From NCBI GenBank assembly GCA_027621295.1, contig JAQCBR010000014.1:1-51133 (forward strand): a stretch of DNA of 51,133 bases, in the 5' to 3' direction. Position numbers and translations under genes: made by a program. This document shows, one piece after another, positions 1 through 8,972 of this stretch (positions within the stretch are counted from its first letter, which is position 1; each line of letters begins with the position of its first letter). This stretch comes from Planctomycetota bacterium (GTDB lineage Bacteria > Planctomycetota > UBA1135 > UBA2386). Under the pieces are notes generated by a model. That model did not search any database and had not been told where the DNA came from. It was given only the letters and a program-made list of their open reading frames with translations.

Positions 1-1757
1 TCGCCGCCTCGGCGCAGGCGCAGAACCACTGCCCGGACGGTGGGTTCGGTGGCGACGTCGGTACCTTCGACCTCGACCCGGTGACGGGCACGGACTCCCA
101 CCTGGGCCTGGAGTTCCTCGGCGGCGAATACTTCGTCAGCGCGCGCGGCGCAGGCGCGATCCCACCGCATCGCATCCACGTGTTCGATGCGGGCGGCAGC
201 CTGCTGCGCAGCTTCGACCAGCCCGCAGCGACCGCGACCTCGCCTTGGGGCCTGCGTGATCTCGCGAGCGACGGGCTGAGCGTCTTCGGCGGCGACGAGA
301 CCGGGGTGCACGGCTTCGACGCACAGGGCAATCCTGTCCAACAGGTCCGTGCCCGCAATGGCCTGAGGCCTATCGGCACGCTCCAGAACTCAGCCGCCGA
401 CCAGGTGCTCGGCACGTTCCGGGCGCTGGCCTTCGATCCGGACGGGAACGGCGGTGAGGGCTCGTTCTGGTCGGCGAACTTCGACTCCGACCTCGTCGAG
501 TTCGATCTCGTGGGGACGGTGATCCGTCGCTACTCGAACACGATCGGATGGTCGATCTACGGGCTCGCCCACGACCCTTGTTCCGGATCGATCTGGGCCT
601 GGTCGGATCCCGCCGAGGGAGGTCAGGTCTTCGAGATCTCGACTTCTGCGGGCGGTTCGACCGGTCGCAGCTTCCCCGCGCCGGGTGTCCAGGGGGGCCT
701 CGCGATCCATCCGGCGACCGACGGTCGGCGCACGCTGATCGCACGACTGGACCAGTCGGGACCCGACCGCGTCCGGATCGGAGTCCTCCATCGCGCGCCG
801 GGGATCTGTGACGCGCTCGTGCTGCGGTCGGCGATCGATGCCGGCGTCGCGGATCGCGACTACAAGCTCGTCGGGCCCACGGCGACGCAGGTGGTCATCG
901 ATTCGACGGGATCGCCTGCGGGCGCGCCGCTGGCGCTCTTCTTCAACCTCGGCCCGGACGCGCTGGGCTGCGGCAGCCTCACCTACCTCGGCCCGTCGTG
1001 GTCGGTCCTCGACGACTTCCGGGCTCTGCTCGGGGTGACGGTTCCATCCGGACAGCCGATCTCCGTGTCGAGCGTCGGCGGTGGGAGGGTGGCGATCCCG
1101 ATCAGCAGCCTGCCCGCAGGATTCGCGCAGGCGCTGCGGGTCCAGGGTCTCTGGCTCGATCCGCGCGTGCCGCTGCCCTACGTCCCGCTGCTCGCGACCA
1201 ACGAGGTGGAGCTGGGGATCGATCTGAGGCCGCCGCTCGGTGTCCAGGTCTCGGCCGCCGGAGGCAACTCGTTCAACGCGGACACGCAGAACGGATTCTT
1301 CTCGATCACGAATCCGACGAGCCAGCCGATCACGCGCGTCCGTCTCGAGACGGTCGGTGGCATGGACTTCGACTTCGCGCAGGTCGGGATGGCCGACCGC
1401 TTCGACGGCGGCAACAGCTCGGCCACAGGGTGCCGGGGCACGTTCCGAGGTGGGTCCGACGTGGCGGCTGGCGTCGACTACGCGCGCAATCCTGCGTCGC
1501 CCTGCGATCCCACCGCACGCCAGGCCCACGTCGAGACCGGGGATCGATCCACGACGCTGACGCTCCCTTTCGCGGGTGGGTTGTTCCACTCGGGCGTTCG
1601 GCTGCACTGGGACGTAGACACCGACGGGGGTCCGGGCGTCCACGGCGGTCACATGGTCGGCATGCGCGTGACGATCGACTTCGCGAACGGTGACCGACGG
1701 AGCGGCGTGCTCGGGCCAGACCCGAGCAGCCAGTTCCGCGCGTTCGTGATCCTCTGA
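1..1757 (+). CDS. Secreted propeller-like protein, 5' end cut by the window edge
   Basis: The reading frame is open from base 3, well upstream of the first in-frame GTG at 81. Its first residues (AASAQAQ, then NHCPDGG) look like the end of a signal peptide, so only a short N-terminal part should be missing; about 584 residues are visible. Residues 30-270 carry repeated F-D-x-x-G and A-x-D-P-x-x-G segments like NHL/YVTN-type beta-propeller blades. Residues 290-400 (a LGCG segment, then beta-rich sequence) resemble the C-terminal module of other secreted proteins in this window, but here the module is internal. The last 150 residues form a further beta-rich domain. No catalytic motif is recognised. 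A surface or extracellular role is inferred. It ends 16 bp before a convergent gene. Confidence 0.85.
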   Translation, partial: AASAQAQNHCPDGGFGGDVGTFDLDPVTGTDSHLGLEFLGGEYFVSARGAGAIPPHRIHVFDAGGSLLRSFDQPAATATSPWGLRDLASDGLSVFGGDETGVHGFDAQGNPVQQVRARNGLRPIGTLQNSAADQVLGTFRALAFDPDGNGGEGSFWSANFDSDLVEFDLVGTVIRRYSNTIGWSIYGLAHDPCSGSIWAWSDPAEGGQVFEISTSAGGSTGRSFPAPGVQGGLAIHPATDGRRTLIARLDQSGPDRVRIGVLHRAPGICDALVLRSAIDAGVADRDYKLVGPTATQVVIDSTGSPAGAPLALFFNLGPDALGCGSLTYLGPSWSVLDDFRALLGVTVPSGQPISVSSVGGGRVAIPISSLPAGFAQALRVQGLWLDPRVPLPYVPLLATNEVELGIDLRPPLGVQVSAAGGNSFNADTQNGFFSITNPTSQPITRVRLETVGGMDFDFAQVGMADRFDGGNSSATGCRGTFRGGSDVAAGVDYARNPASPCDPTARQAHVETGDRSTTLTLPFAGGLFHSGVRLHWDVDTDGGPGVHGGHMVGMRVTIDFANGDRRSGVLGPDPSSQFRAFVIL

Positions 1758-1773
1758 CGCGCGATCGGGCGGA

Positions 1774-3480
1774 CTACTCGACGTGGATGTGACGGCCGCC
1801 GTTCTCCTCGGCGAGGAGCCGGAGGAAGTCGGTGTCGTTCTTCGCACCGAAGGTCACGCAGTGGATGGTCAGGCGCTTGAGGCGGTTGGTCTCGCGGACC
1901 AGCCGCCGGATCTCGTCCTTGTCGGTGACTGGCCCGTAGCTCGGGGCACCGTCGCTCAGCACGTAGACGGTATCGAAGCCGAGCGCGTAGTGCTTGTCGG
2001 TCAGACCTCGTCCCGCGAAGCCGACCGCCGCGTCCAGCGCGCCGTAGAGGTTGGTCGGACCCTGCGGGGCCAGGCTGTCCAGGAACGAGCCCAGCAGGTC
2101 GTCGCGGGTCTCGTCGTTCATCCGGACGAGCTCCGGGACTCCGTCGCGGGTCGGGCGCCACACGCGGACGTTGTCGCTGAAGACCACGACGTTGAACGCG
2201 CTGCCGTCGGGGAGTGCCATCACGATCTTCTTCAGCTCCTCGACGACGAGGCGCGCCTTGGTCGTCTCGACGCCGGGGCCAGCCGACGTCGTCTCGGTCT
2301 GGAGCGTGATCGGCTCCTGCATCGAGCCTGAGAAGTCGACGACGAACAGCACCCGGTCCGACTCGAGGTCGATGTTGAAGAACCTCTCGTAGCGACCGCG
2401 CTCCTTCGAGTTCTTCAGCGTGCCCTGGCCCTTGCGGGCGAGTCGCATCGACGCGCCCTCGGCCTTCCAGAAGGCTTCCCACGGGCCGGCATTGCCGGGG
2501 AGGATCGCCTGGCCGGTCAGGCCCTCGAGCGTCCTGTGCAGGCGCATGTCCATCGCCCACGGGTCCTTCTTGCGCTTGAGCTCGGCGGCGTAGCCGCTGA
2601 TCAGCGCGGGGATCGCGTGGCGGGTGCGGAGCCGCGCGAGGTTCTCGCAGGCCGCAGCACGCACCTGCCAGGTCTTGTCCCGCTCCAGGATCTTCTGCAT
2701 CGCCTCGATCGCGGTGTCGCGCTGCCCGGCGACCGCGTCGTCGATGCTGTCGTGCTCGGTCTCGTCGGTGTGCGGGGACAGCGCCGTGCCGATCGCGTTC
2801 AGCGCAGCGATGCGCACGTCGTCGTCGCGGTCGCGCAGCATGTCGAGGAAGCGGTCGAGCGCGCCGAGGTCCGCGCAGTCGCTGAGCACGTCGACGGCGC
2901 GGAGCCGCAGCGCGTCCGGCATCTTCCCGCTGGCCTCGAGCAGCCCAAGTCGCGCGCGCGGGCCGTCACGGAGGCCGAGGACCTGCATGGCCGCGTCGGC
3001 ACGGCGGCGGGCCGCCTCGCCCTCGTCACCCTTCGCGCGGAGCGCGCGATCGTCGAGGACGGCGAGCAGCCAGTCGTCGACGCCCGGAGCGTCGATGCCG
3101 GCGATGCGCTTGCGCGCCATCGCGCGGATCTTCCAGGGCTGGAGTTCGGCCTGGAAGTCGATCGCCTCGACCGACGATCGGGCGCCGGGCGGCAGCGGGT
3201 CGACCGTGGCCGCCTCGAAGAGCTTCTGCGCGGCCGGCAGGTTGTTCCACGACGCGAGCGCCTCCATGCGTGCGTCGGCATCGGCCAGCGCGTCCTCGTC
3301 GATCGCGAGATCCTTCATCATGCGGATCGCGCCGGACCGGTAGTCGTCGAGCCACGACTGGAACGCCGTCATCGCCGCCAGGTTCGGCGCGGCGGGCTCG
3401 GCCTCCTCCTGTGCGACGAGGTGCGCGGTGGGGGTGGCGGCGAGCAGCACGCCCAGGACGCACGGAGTGAAGCTCTGCAT
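1774..3480 (-). CDS. Secreted HEAT-repeat protein with C-terminal VWA domain (paralogue 1)
   Basis: 568 residues from the ATG at 3480; an upstream in-frame start would put 19 residues before a clear signal peptide (MQSFTPCVLGVLLAATPTAH, ending LVAQ). Residues 170-305 contain HEAT-like helical pairs (D-x-x-VRxAAxxALG). A short conserved link follows (LTG, then W-x-x-FWKAE). From about residue 375 there is a von Willebrand A domain with an intact MIDAS: DFSGSM, the Thr of TNLYGALD and the Asp of LSDGAPS. It ends with IHCVTFG and an LAEENGG segment. The same order occurs in the protein at 15874-17964. VWA domains bind ligands through a divalent cation; the partner here is unknown. It lies 53 bp downstream of the YedF-like gene and may be co-transcribed with it. 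Confidence 0.9.
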   Translation of the reverse strand: MQSFTPCVLGVLLAATPTAHLVAQEEAEPAAPNLAAMTAFQSWLDDYRSGAIRMMKDLAIDEDALADADARMEALASWNNLPAAQKLFEAATVDPLPPGARSSVEAIDFQAELQPWKIRAMARKRIAGIDAPGVDDWLLAVLDDRALRAKGDEGEAARRRADAAMQVLGLRDGPRARLGLLEASGKMPDALRLRAVDVLSDCADLGALDRFLDMLRDRDDDVRIAALNAIGTALSPHTDETEHDSIDDAVAGQRDTAIEAMQKILERDKTWQVRAAACENLARLRTRHAIPALISGYAAELKRKKDPWAMDMRLHRTLEGLTGQAILPGNAGPWEAFWKAEGASMRLARKGQGTLKNSKERGRYERFFNIDLESDRVLFVVDFSGSMQEPITLQTETTSAGPGVETTKARLVVEELKKIVMALPDGSAFNVVVFSDNVRVWRPTRDGVPELVRMNDETRDDLLGSFLDSLAPQGPTNLYGALDAAVGFAGRGLTDKHYALGFDTVYVLSDGAPSYGPVTDKDEIRRLVRETNRLKRLTIHCVTFGAKNDTDFLRLLAEENGGRHIHVE

Positions 3481-3533
3481 GCGGGGAATGTAGCGACGTC
3501 CCGACACCGCCGGGAACCGGTCCGTGCCCGCGC

Positions 3534-3863
3534 TCACAGCCGGACGACCTTCTCGGCACGTTCGATCTCGCGGAGGATCGTGTCCATGTCGGAGACCTGT
3601 CCGACGGCCGGGCTCAGCCCGTAGTGATCGAGGCAGGTCCCGCAGCAGAGGACGTCGACGCCCTGCTCGTGCAGTTGGGCCAGCTCGACGAGCGTCGGCG
3701 ATCCCTCGCAGGCGAGACGGACACCACCGTGCATCAATGCGATCGTCTCGAGTTCGGGGAACGCCCCGGGAGCCTTGCGGAGCAGGGTCGCCAGGATCTT
3801 CTGCCCGAGTTCGGGATCACCCTGGCCGATCTGGTCCTGGGCGAGGAGGAGCACGGTCTTCAT
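3534..3863 (-). CDS. YedF/DsrE-family sulfur-transfer-like protein
   Basis: 109 residues from the ATG at 3863 (MKTVLLLAQDQIGQGD). An ATG at 3875 and a GTG at 3899 are alternative starts; 3863 fits the family N-terminus best. The GDPELGQ segment, MHGGVRLACEGSP, the CCGTCLDHYGL cysteine cluster and a final DMDTILREIERAEKVVRL match the C-terminal DsrE-like domain of YedF proteins, cytoplasmic proteins linked to persulfide or selenium handling. The N-terminal TusA-like domain of full YedF is absent, and no selD, selA or tusA is nearby, so a selenium role cannot be assumed. The family assignment is strong; the reaction is unknown. Confidence 0.85.
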   Translation of the reverse strand: MKTVLLLAQDQIGQGDPELGQKILATLLRKAPGAFPELETIALMHGGVRLACEGSPTLVELAQLHEQGVDVLCCGTCLDHYGLSPAVGQVSDMDTILREIERAEKVVRL

Positions 3864-3963
3864 GACCGCGATCATCCCGTCGACCGGGTCCTGCTGCACG
3901 GGCCGAAAGCCCGGGGCTCGGCCCGGCGTTGCCCTGCGGATGTCGCTGCCCTACCAGGACCCC

Positions 3964-4509
3964 ATGGGACCGCGGACTCTCGTGGCGCAGGCGCTGTGCG
4001 CGTGCATTCTGATGCTGACCGGCTGTGCGGGACTCTCGTCCGAGACGAGCGCGCGCGTCGACCTGGCTGGCTACACGTCCTTCGACTTCGGTGGGCCCGT
4101 CGAGCCTGAACCGGGTGCCACGCTCGGCAGTGCGGATCTGCAGGCGCGCGCCGAGAGCGAGCTCGAGGCTGCACTGTCCGAGCTCGGCCTGGCCCGCTCA
4201 CCGAAGGCAGCAGCGGACCTGCTGTTGGCGGTGCGGTTCGCCGCGGAGGAGGAGATCGAGTATCGCGACCCGTACTTCTCGGTGTACCCAGCCGAGAAGT
4301 ACGAGACGGTCTCGCTGGTCCTCGAGCTGACCGCCGCACGGACCGGGATCAGGGTATGGCGTGGCGTCGCGCGCGTGCGGTCCCGCTGTGTGGCGCGGGC
4401 TGTCGGCGTGGGCGAGATGCGCTTCCGACCCGTCGACGAGGAGCGCCAGGTCCCGGTCGAAGACATGGTGCGGCACCTCACGTCACGGCTGTCCGTGCGG
4501 CGGCCTTGA
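3964..4509 (+). CDS. DUF4136-type outer-membrane lipoprotein
   Basis: 181 residues from the ATG at 3964; longer in-frame starts lack a signal peptide. The N-terminus is a lipoprotein signal (MGPRTLVAQALCACILMLTG followed by C-A), giving an acylated Cys near residue 21. The mature part has the YTSFDF strand, then two helices (ADLQARAESELEAALSELG) and A-D-L-L-L-A-V-R-F, the usual DUF4136 pattern. Lipoproteins of this type are envelope proteins of unknown function. It is divergent from the YedF-like gene, 100 bp away, and followed after 33 bp by birA on the same strand. Confidence 0.85.
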   Translation: MGPRTLVAQALCACILMLTGCAGLSSETSARVDLAGYTSFDFGGPVEPEPGATLGSADLQARAESELEAALSELGLARSPKAAADLLLAVRFAAEEEIEYRDPYFSVYPAEKYETVSLVLELTAARTGIRVWRGVARVRSRCVARAVGVGEMRFRPVDEERQVPVEDMVRHLTSRLSVRRP

Positions 4510-4542
4510 CCGGTCTCGGCGCGGCGGCATCCTCGCGGCCCC

Positions 4543-5298
4543 ATGTCCGCACGAAGCGATGACGAGCTGCGCCGGTGCTTGGCGGAGAGCACGCGGTTCC
4601 GCTCGTTCGAACACCTCGACCGCTGCGGTTCCACGCAGGACGAGGCGCTGACGCGGCGTGGCGACGTGTGCATCTGGTCGGACGAGCAGGTGCGCGGGCG
4701 CGGCCGGAAACACCGGTCCTGGTTCGGCGAGCGGGGGAAGGACGTCGAGGTCACCTTCCGCGTCGAGGGCTTCCTTCCGCAGCGTCCTGAGCTCGTCGCC
4801 TCGGCGCTTCCCACCGCGATCCTCCTCGCCCTGGAAGGGGCGTGCGCGACCCGGCTCACGCTCAAGTGGCCGAACGACGTGCTCCACAACGGCCGCAAAC
4901 TCTGCGGGATCCTGACGGACGTGCACGGCAGCACGGGTCCGGTTTGGTTGATCGGCGTCGGCGTCAACGTCGCCCGGACCGAGTTCCCGCCGATGCTGGC
5001 CGACCGCGCGACTTCGCTGCAGGCACTGGCCGGTCGTCCGGTGAGCCGGGAAGACGTGGTGCTCGGCCTCGCCGTCGCCGTGGATCGCGCGCTCCGCGCC
5101 GTGGTCGACGGCAGCCTCGACGGACTCTGCGACGCGTTCCGTGACCGGACCGGATGGCTCGGAAGGAGGGTGAGGGTCGGGGTCGCCGGAGCCGGGACGC
5201 GGATCGGACCGGTCGAGGCCCTGGATCTCGCGAGCGTGCAGCTGGGGGATGCTCCGCCGATCCCGCTCGCCAGGATCGAGTCTCTGCAGCTCGACTGA
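4543..5298 (+). CDS. birA: Biotin--[acetyl-CoA-carboxylase] ligase, catalytic domain only
   Basis: 251 residues. It activates biotin with ATP and attaches it to the lysine of biotin carboxyl carrier protein, needed for fatty acid synthesis. The N-terminal STQDEA segment, the biotinyl-AMP loop GRGRKHRSW (residues 52-60), LKWPNDV (about 107-113), the KLCGIL segment and the IGVGVNV strand are all present. The N-terminal helix-turn-helix of bifunctional BirA is missing, so it should act as enzyme only and not as repressor. A small SH3-like C-terminal domain follows from about residue 205. It ends 22 bp before the convergent Fic-like gene. Confidence 0.95.
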   Translation: MSARSDDELRRCLAESTRFRSFEHLDRCGSTQDEALTRRGDVCIWSDEQVRGRGRKHRSWFGERGKDVEVTFRVEGFLPQRPELVASALPTAILLALEGACATRLTLKWPNDVLHNGRKLCGILTDVHGSTGPVWLIGVGVNVARTEFPPMLADRATSLQALAGRPVSREDVVLGLAVAVDRALRAVVDGSLDGLCDAFRDRTGWLGRRVRVGVAGAGTRIGPVEALDLASVQLGDAPPIPLARIESLQLD

Positions 5299-5320
5299 TG
5301 CTCTCGGCCGGGCGTGCGTC

Positions 5321-6112
5321 CTAGGCTCGGCTGCGTGCTCCGACCACCTGGTCGAGGAGTCGCGATTCGAGCGCCAGGGCGCGCAGCGGTGCGCGCCCCC
5401 GGGCGAGCCTCTGGAGCCGGACGCGATCCCCCGCGTCGGGAAGCAGCGGCGGGTAGCCGCTCGCGAGGAGGTGTGCGGCGAACGCGACCGCCGCGAACGG
5501 CAGGTTGAAGTCGGGGAACGGCGCGATGCGTGCGAAGCGCCACATCAGGCGGACGGCCTGGCGCACCGGGTGCAGGGAGGCGAAGAGCTCCGGGTCATCG
5601 CTGAACGATGCACCCGCGTGGAACCCGTCGAGCTGCGGCTGGACCTCACCCGGCTCCGGGTATCGCACCCCGACGAGTGCATCCCACGGCATGTCGCGGC
5701 GCAGCGTGTTGTTGCGGAAGCGCTCGATGCCATCCGTCGTCCTGCGGAACATCTCGACGAGCCACCATCCGTCGACCGTCTGCCCGGACGATGCGCGTTC
5801 GACGACTGCGTCGGTGAGCTCGGCGAAGCCTCGGATGAGCTTGAACTCCTGGTGCTCCGGCCGGAATCGGCCCGGAGCACCGGTCAGCACGCAGGCGACC
5901 TCGTGGTCATCGAGGCGAAATCCCCGAAGGGCCAAGAGGCCAGCGACCCACGCCGGGCGGTCTGCGGCCGAGGGGCACCAGAAGCTGGTCTGCACGAGAC
6001 CTTCGGGGCCGCTATCCTGACCGACCAAGCGTTCCACGAGTCTCCGCGCGACGGCGAGGTCGAGCCGTTCGAGGACCGTGGCGCGGGGTGTGTCGGGGAC
6101 GTGGCTCTCCAC
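5321..6112 (-). CDS. Fic-like fold protein with degenerate catalytic loop
   Basis: 263 residues from the GTG at 6112; upstream in-frame codons run into the divergent gene and encode an arginine-rich, unlikely N-terminus. Residues 115-220 resemble the helical core of Fic/DOC proteins. Near residues 185-220 an H-P-V-R-Q-A segment precedes W-R-F-A-R-I-A-P-F-P-D-F-N-L-P and then A-A-H-L-L-A-S-G-Y-P-P, which aligns with the Fic region normally reading HPFxxGNGR followed by a helix ending in GYPP. The catalytic His is Ala, the first Gly is Phe, and the GR end is LP, so AMP transfer is not expected. The match is to a fold pattern by eye, so the function is unknown. Start codons of this and the AsmA-like gene are about 33 bp apart and divergent. 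Confidence 0.75.
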   Translation of the reverse strand: MESHVPDTPRATVLERLDLAVARRLVERLVGQDSGPEGLVQTSFWCPSAADRPAWVAGLLALRGFRLDDHEVACVLTGAPGRFRPEHQEFKLIRGFAELTDAVVERASSGQTVDGWWLVEMFRRTTDGIERFRNNTLRRDMPWDALVGVRYPEPGEVQPQLDGFHAGASFSDDPELFASLHPVRQAVRLMWRFARIAPFPDFNLPFAAVAFAAHLLASGYPPLLPDAGDRVRLQRLARGRAPLRALALESRLLDQVVGARSRA

Positions 6113-6144
6113 CCCCCATCCATCGGATTTCCCCGGACTCCGCC

Positions 6145-8949
6145 GTGACCGAATCCGTCCTGCCAGCAGCGGGCCCCAAGCCCCGACGCACGTTCCGACG
6201 CATCGCCCAGCTGTTGGGTTTCGGCTTCGCGCTCGCCGTCGCTGCCGTCGCCTCGGTGCCGTGGGCGGCATCGAGCGAGTTCGTGAGGACGCGGGTGGCC
6301 GGAGGGCTCGAGGAGGCGATCGGCGCGCCGGTCGCGATCGAGCGGCTCGGGTTCTCCTGGAGCGGGCAGTTCGAGGTCGACGGTCTCGGCGTCGGAACCG
6401 TCGATGGCACGGCTCGAGCCGCTGCCCTGCCGGTCATCCGCTGGAAGCACGCGGCGGCATCGGTCGACCCCTGGTCGCTGCTCGACAGCCGCCTGGATCT
6501 GAAGTTCGTGCTCGAGGACGCGGTCGTCCAGGTGCCGGAGATCCTGCCGGAGGAGGGCGAGGCCTCGTCCGACTCCGGGCCGTTCGGTGACGACGGCTCC
6601 GGCGCGGGGCTCGCGCAGCTGGACCGGATGCGGCTCGACGTCGAACTGCGCGACGTCCGCGTCGAGATCGTCCGGACCGACGGATCGATCGTCGAGGCGC
6701 TCGACCTCGCCCAGCTGACGGTCGAGAAGCCGTTCGGGAACGCGCCGCTCGTCGCCGCCCTGGACGGCCGTGTCCGCGGACCCGGTGCCCCGCTCCGCGT
6801 CGACCTGCGGATCGACCCGGCGCTGGTCGGCGACGTCGAAGGCTCGCTCCGCTGTGAGGACCTCGACCTCGGGCAGTGGCGCCCGCTCATCGAGCGCTGG
6901 CTTCCTGCTGGTTCGATCGACGCGCTGCAGGGCGTCGTCGCCGCGGATCTCCGCGTGCGCGGGAACCTCGCCGGCAGCCTCGAGACCGAGGGCTACCTGT
7001 CGATCGCCGACCCGAGGGTCTCGGGGCCGATGCTGTCCGGACTCGACTTCGCGGTCCCGGCACTCCGCCTGGAGCCGGTATGCACGCTGACGCGCGGTCC
7101 GGACGGTGACCTGACCGTCGACACCTCGCGCGTGCGTCTCGACGCGGGAGTGCTCACGGCCGAGGGCCGCCCCGCACCCGGCGGCCGGTTCGGCCTCGCG
7201 TTCACGGCCGACGTCGCGGCGATCGCATCGATGGGAGGGCCGATGCCTCCTTCGCTTCGCGGTGCCGGAAACGCGGCGCGGGGCGTCGTCGAACTCGACC
7301 TCGCTGGCGCCGGAAGTCCAGCCATCGCGTGGAGCGAGCTCGACGTCGACTTCGTCACCCTCGATCAGGGAGTGCGCGAACTCCTGCGCGGCGGCAGCGG
7401 GACGTTCCGCGCCTCTCCCGACGGCCGGATCCAGATCGAGGCGTCGGGGGAGATCCGCGCAGCAGAAGCCGCGTCCGGCGGGAAGTTCGAGCTCGTGGCC
7501 GACGCAGCGCCCGACCTGGCAGGAGTCTCGACGGCCCGGCTCCGCCTCGACGACTGGGACTTCGCAGGCCAGCGCGTGCTGCTCGATCGGCTGGTCTCCG
7601 GTCAGCGGGTCGAGCGCCTCGAAGGCGTCGTCTCGGCCGATCTGACGGTCGAGCGCGACGCCGACGGCGGTCTCACCGTGGGCGGTGAGCTGCTCGTGTC
7701 CGACGCGGCCGTCGCGGGTCCAGCCCTGCTCGGCATGGACGTCCGCGGGGAGCGCTTCCGCGTCGTGCCCGACGTCGAGCTCGCGGTGGAGTCGGACGGA
7801 AGCGTGACGATCCGTCGGATCGTCGGCGCTTCCATCGACCTCGGATTCCTGTCCCTGCGTGGGGCGCCTTCTCAGCCCGGTCACCTGGGTATCGAGTTCT
7901 GGTGCGACGGTGACCGGGTCCTCGAGATGGGAGCGCCACTCCCGCCCGAACTCGCGGACAGCGGCCTCCGGGTCGCGGGCACGATCGACGTGCCTGCGGA
8001 GCTCGATCCGGGGACGCTCCTCCAGTCGGTCCGGGCCGACTGCGAGGTCCTCGCGGATCGGATCGCTGCCGGCGGGCAGGACTTCGCGGGGTTGCGCGCA
8101 GGACTCGGGTTGGAGGCGGGCAACGTCTCGATCGAGCTCAGGCAGGGGACGTGGAACGGCGGCCCGCTGCGTCTGACTGCGGAGGGACCGCTCGACTTCG
8201 CGGTGCCGCCCGTGGTCCGCGTCTCGCTCGGAGCGGAGGGGGCCGCCGTCGGCCCTTCGGTCCTGCCAGTGCTCGAGTACGTGGTGCCGACGTTCGCCGG
8301 TCTCGGCACCGCGTTCGCCCGCGGGCTTCCGGTCACGTTCGCGAGCAGCCTCGGCTTCTCGATGGAACTCGAGGGCCCTGCGTTCCCCGCGGACGGCGAG
8401 CCTACCCTGGCCTGGCTCGATCACTGGGTCGGTCGTGGCACCGTCGGCCTGGCGGACGGCAGGTTCTCCCCGTCGGCGGGGCTGAAGGGGCTCCTCGAGC
8501 TGACCGGCCAGAGCGGGGTCGTGGCCTTCGACGAGATCGCGTCCGCGTTCGAGTTCGCGGAGGGATCGGTCCGCACGGGCCTCTCCAAGATGTCGGCGAA
8601 GGGCGCCGAGTACGGCTTCCGGGGCGAGACGCGGCTCGACGGGACGCTCGCACACAGCTTCGACGCGCGTGCGCTGCTGATGCGGCACGGTGACGGCCGG
8701 AAGATCCTCGAGTACCTCGGCGACGCGCCGGTCGAGGCCAGGCTGGAGGGCACCCTCGCGTCGCCCGAGCTCGCGCTCCCGGACGTCACGGAGCTCGCAT
8801 CGAGAGCGGCGGGGTCTGCGCTCGAGAAGGGTGCGCAGGACCTGCTCGACAAGGTCCTGGGGCCCCAGAAGGGCAAGGGCGAGGAGGCCAAGAAGGGCGC
8901 GATCGACCTTCTGCGCGGCATTCTCGGCGGCAAGAAGAAGGGCGGCTGA
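6145..8949 (+). CDS. AsmA/TamB-like envelope protein
   Basis: 934 residues from the GTG at 6145, chosen because a basic stretch (PKPRRTFRR) and one membrane helix (about residues 21-42) follow it at once. The rest is a long beta-rich periplasmic region with AsmA features: an N-terminal V-A-I-E-R-L-G-F-S-W block and, at the end, a block where LADGRFS, FDEIASAFEFAEG and GLSKMSAKGAEYGFRGETRL read like AsmA_2. Two similar units are seen (near residues 245-335 and 470-560, each with D-x-L-x-G-V-V-x-A-D-L and then S-D/I-A-x-x-x-G-P). AsmA/TamB proteins form grooves between membranes and are linked to lipid transport. The C-terminus is lysine-rich with an amphipathic helix. It converges on the CE15 gene with 23 bp between. 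Confidence 0.85.
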   Translation: MTESVLPAAGPKPRRTFRRIAQLLGFGFALAVAAVASVPWAASSEFVRTRVAGGLEEAIGAPVAIERLGFSWSGQFEVDGLGVGTVDGTARAAALPVIRWKHAAASVDPWSLLDSRLDLKFVLEDAVVQVPEILPEEGEASSDSGPFGDDGSGAGLAQLDRMRLDVELRDVRVEIVRTDGSIVEALDLAQLTVEKPFGNAPLVAALDGRVRGPGAPLRVDLRIDPALVGDVEGSLRCEDLDLGQWRPLIERWLPAGSIDALQGVVAADLRVRGNLAGSLETEGYLSIADPRVSGPMLSGLDFAVPALRLEPVCTLTRGPDGDLTVDTSRVRLDAGVLTAEGRPAPGGRFGLAFTADVAAIASMGGPMPPSLRGAGNAARGVVELDLAGAGSPAIAWSELDVDFVTLDQGVRELLRGGSGTFRASPDGRIQIEASGEIRAAEAASGGKFELVADAAPDLAGVSTARLRLDDWDFAGQRVLLDRLVSGQRVERLEGVVSADLTVERDADGGLTVGGELLVSDAAVAGPALLGMDVRGERFRVVPDVELAVESDGSVTIRRIVGASIDLGFLSLRGAPSQPGHLGIEFWCDGDRVLEMGAPLPPELADSGLRVAGTIDVPAELDPGTLLQSVRADCEVLADRIAAGGQDFAGLRAGLGLEAGNVSIELRQGTWNGGPLRLTAEGPLDFAVPPVVRVSLGAEGAAVGPSVLPVLEYVVPTFAGLGTAFARGLPVTFASSLGFSMELEGPAFPADGEPTLAWLDHWVGRGTVGLADGRFSPSAGLKGLLELTGQSGVVAFDEIASAFEFAEGSVRTGLSKMSAKGAEYGFRGETRLDGTLAHSFDARALLMRHGDGRKILEYLGDAPVEARLEGTLASPELALPDVTELASRAAGSALEKGAQDLLDKVLGPQKGKGEEAKKGAIDLLRGILGGKKKGG

Positions 8950-8972
8950 CGGGCGGCGACCGAGCTCCGCGA

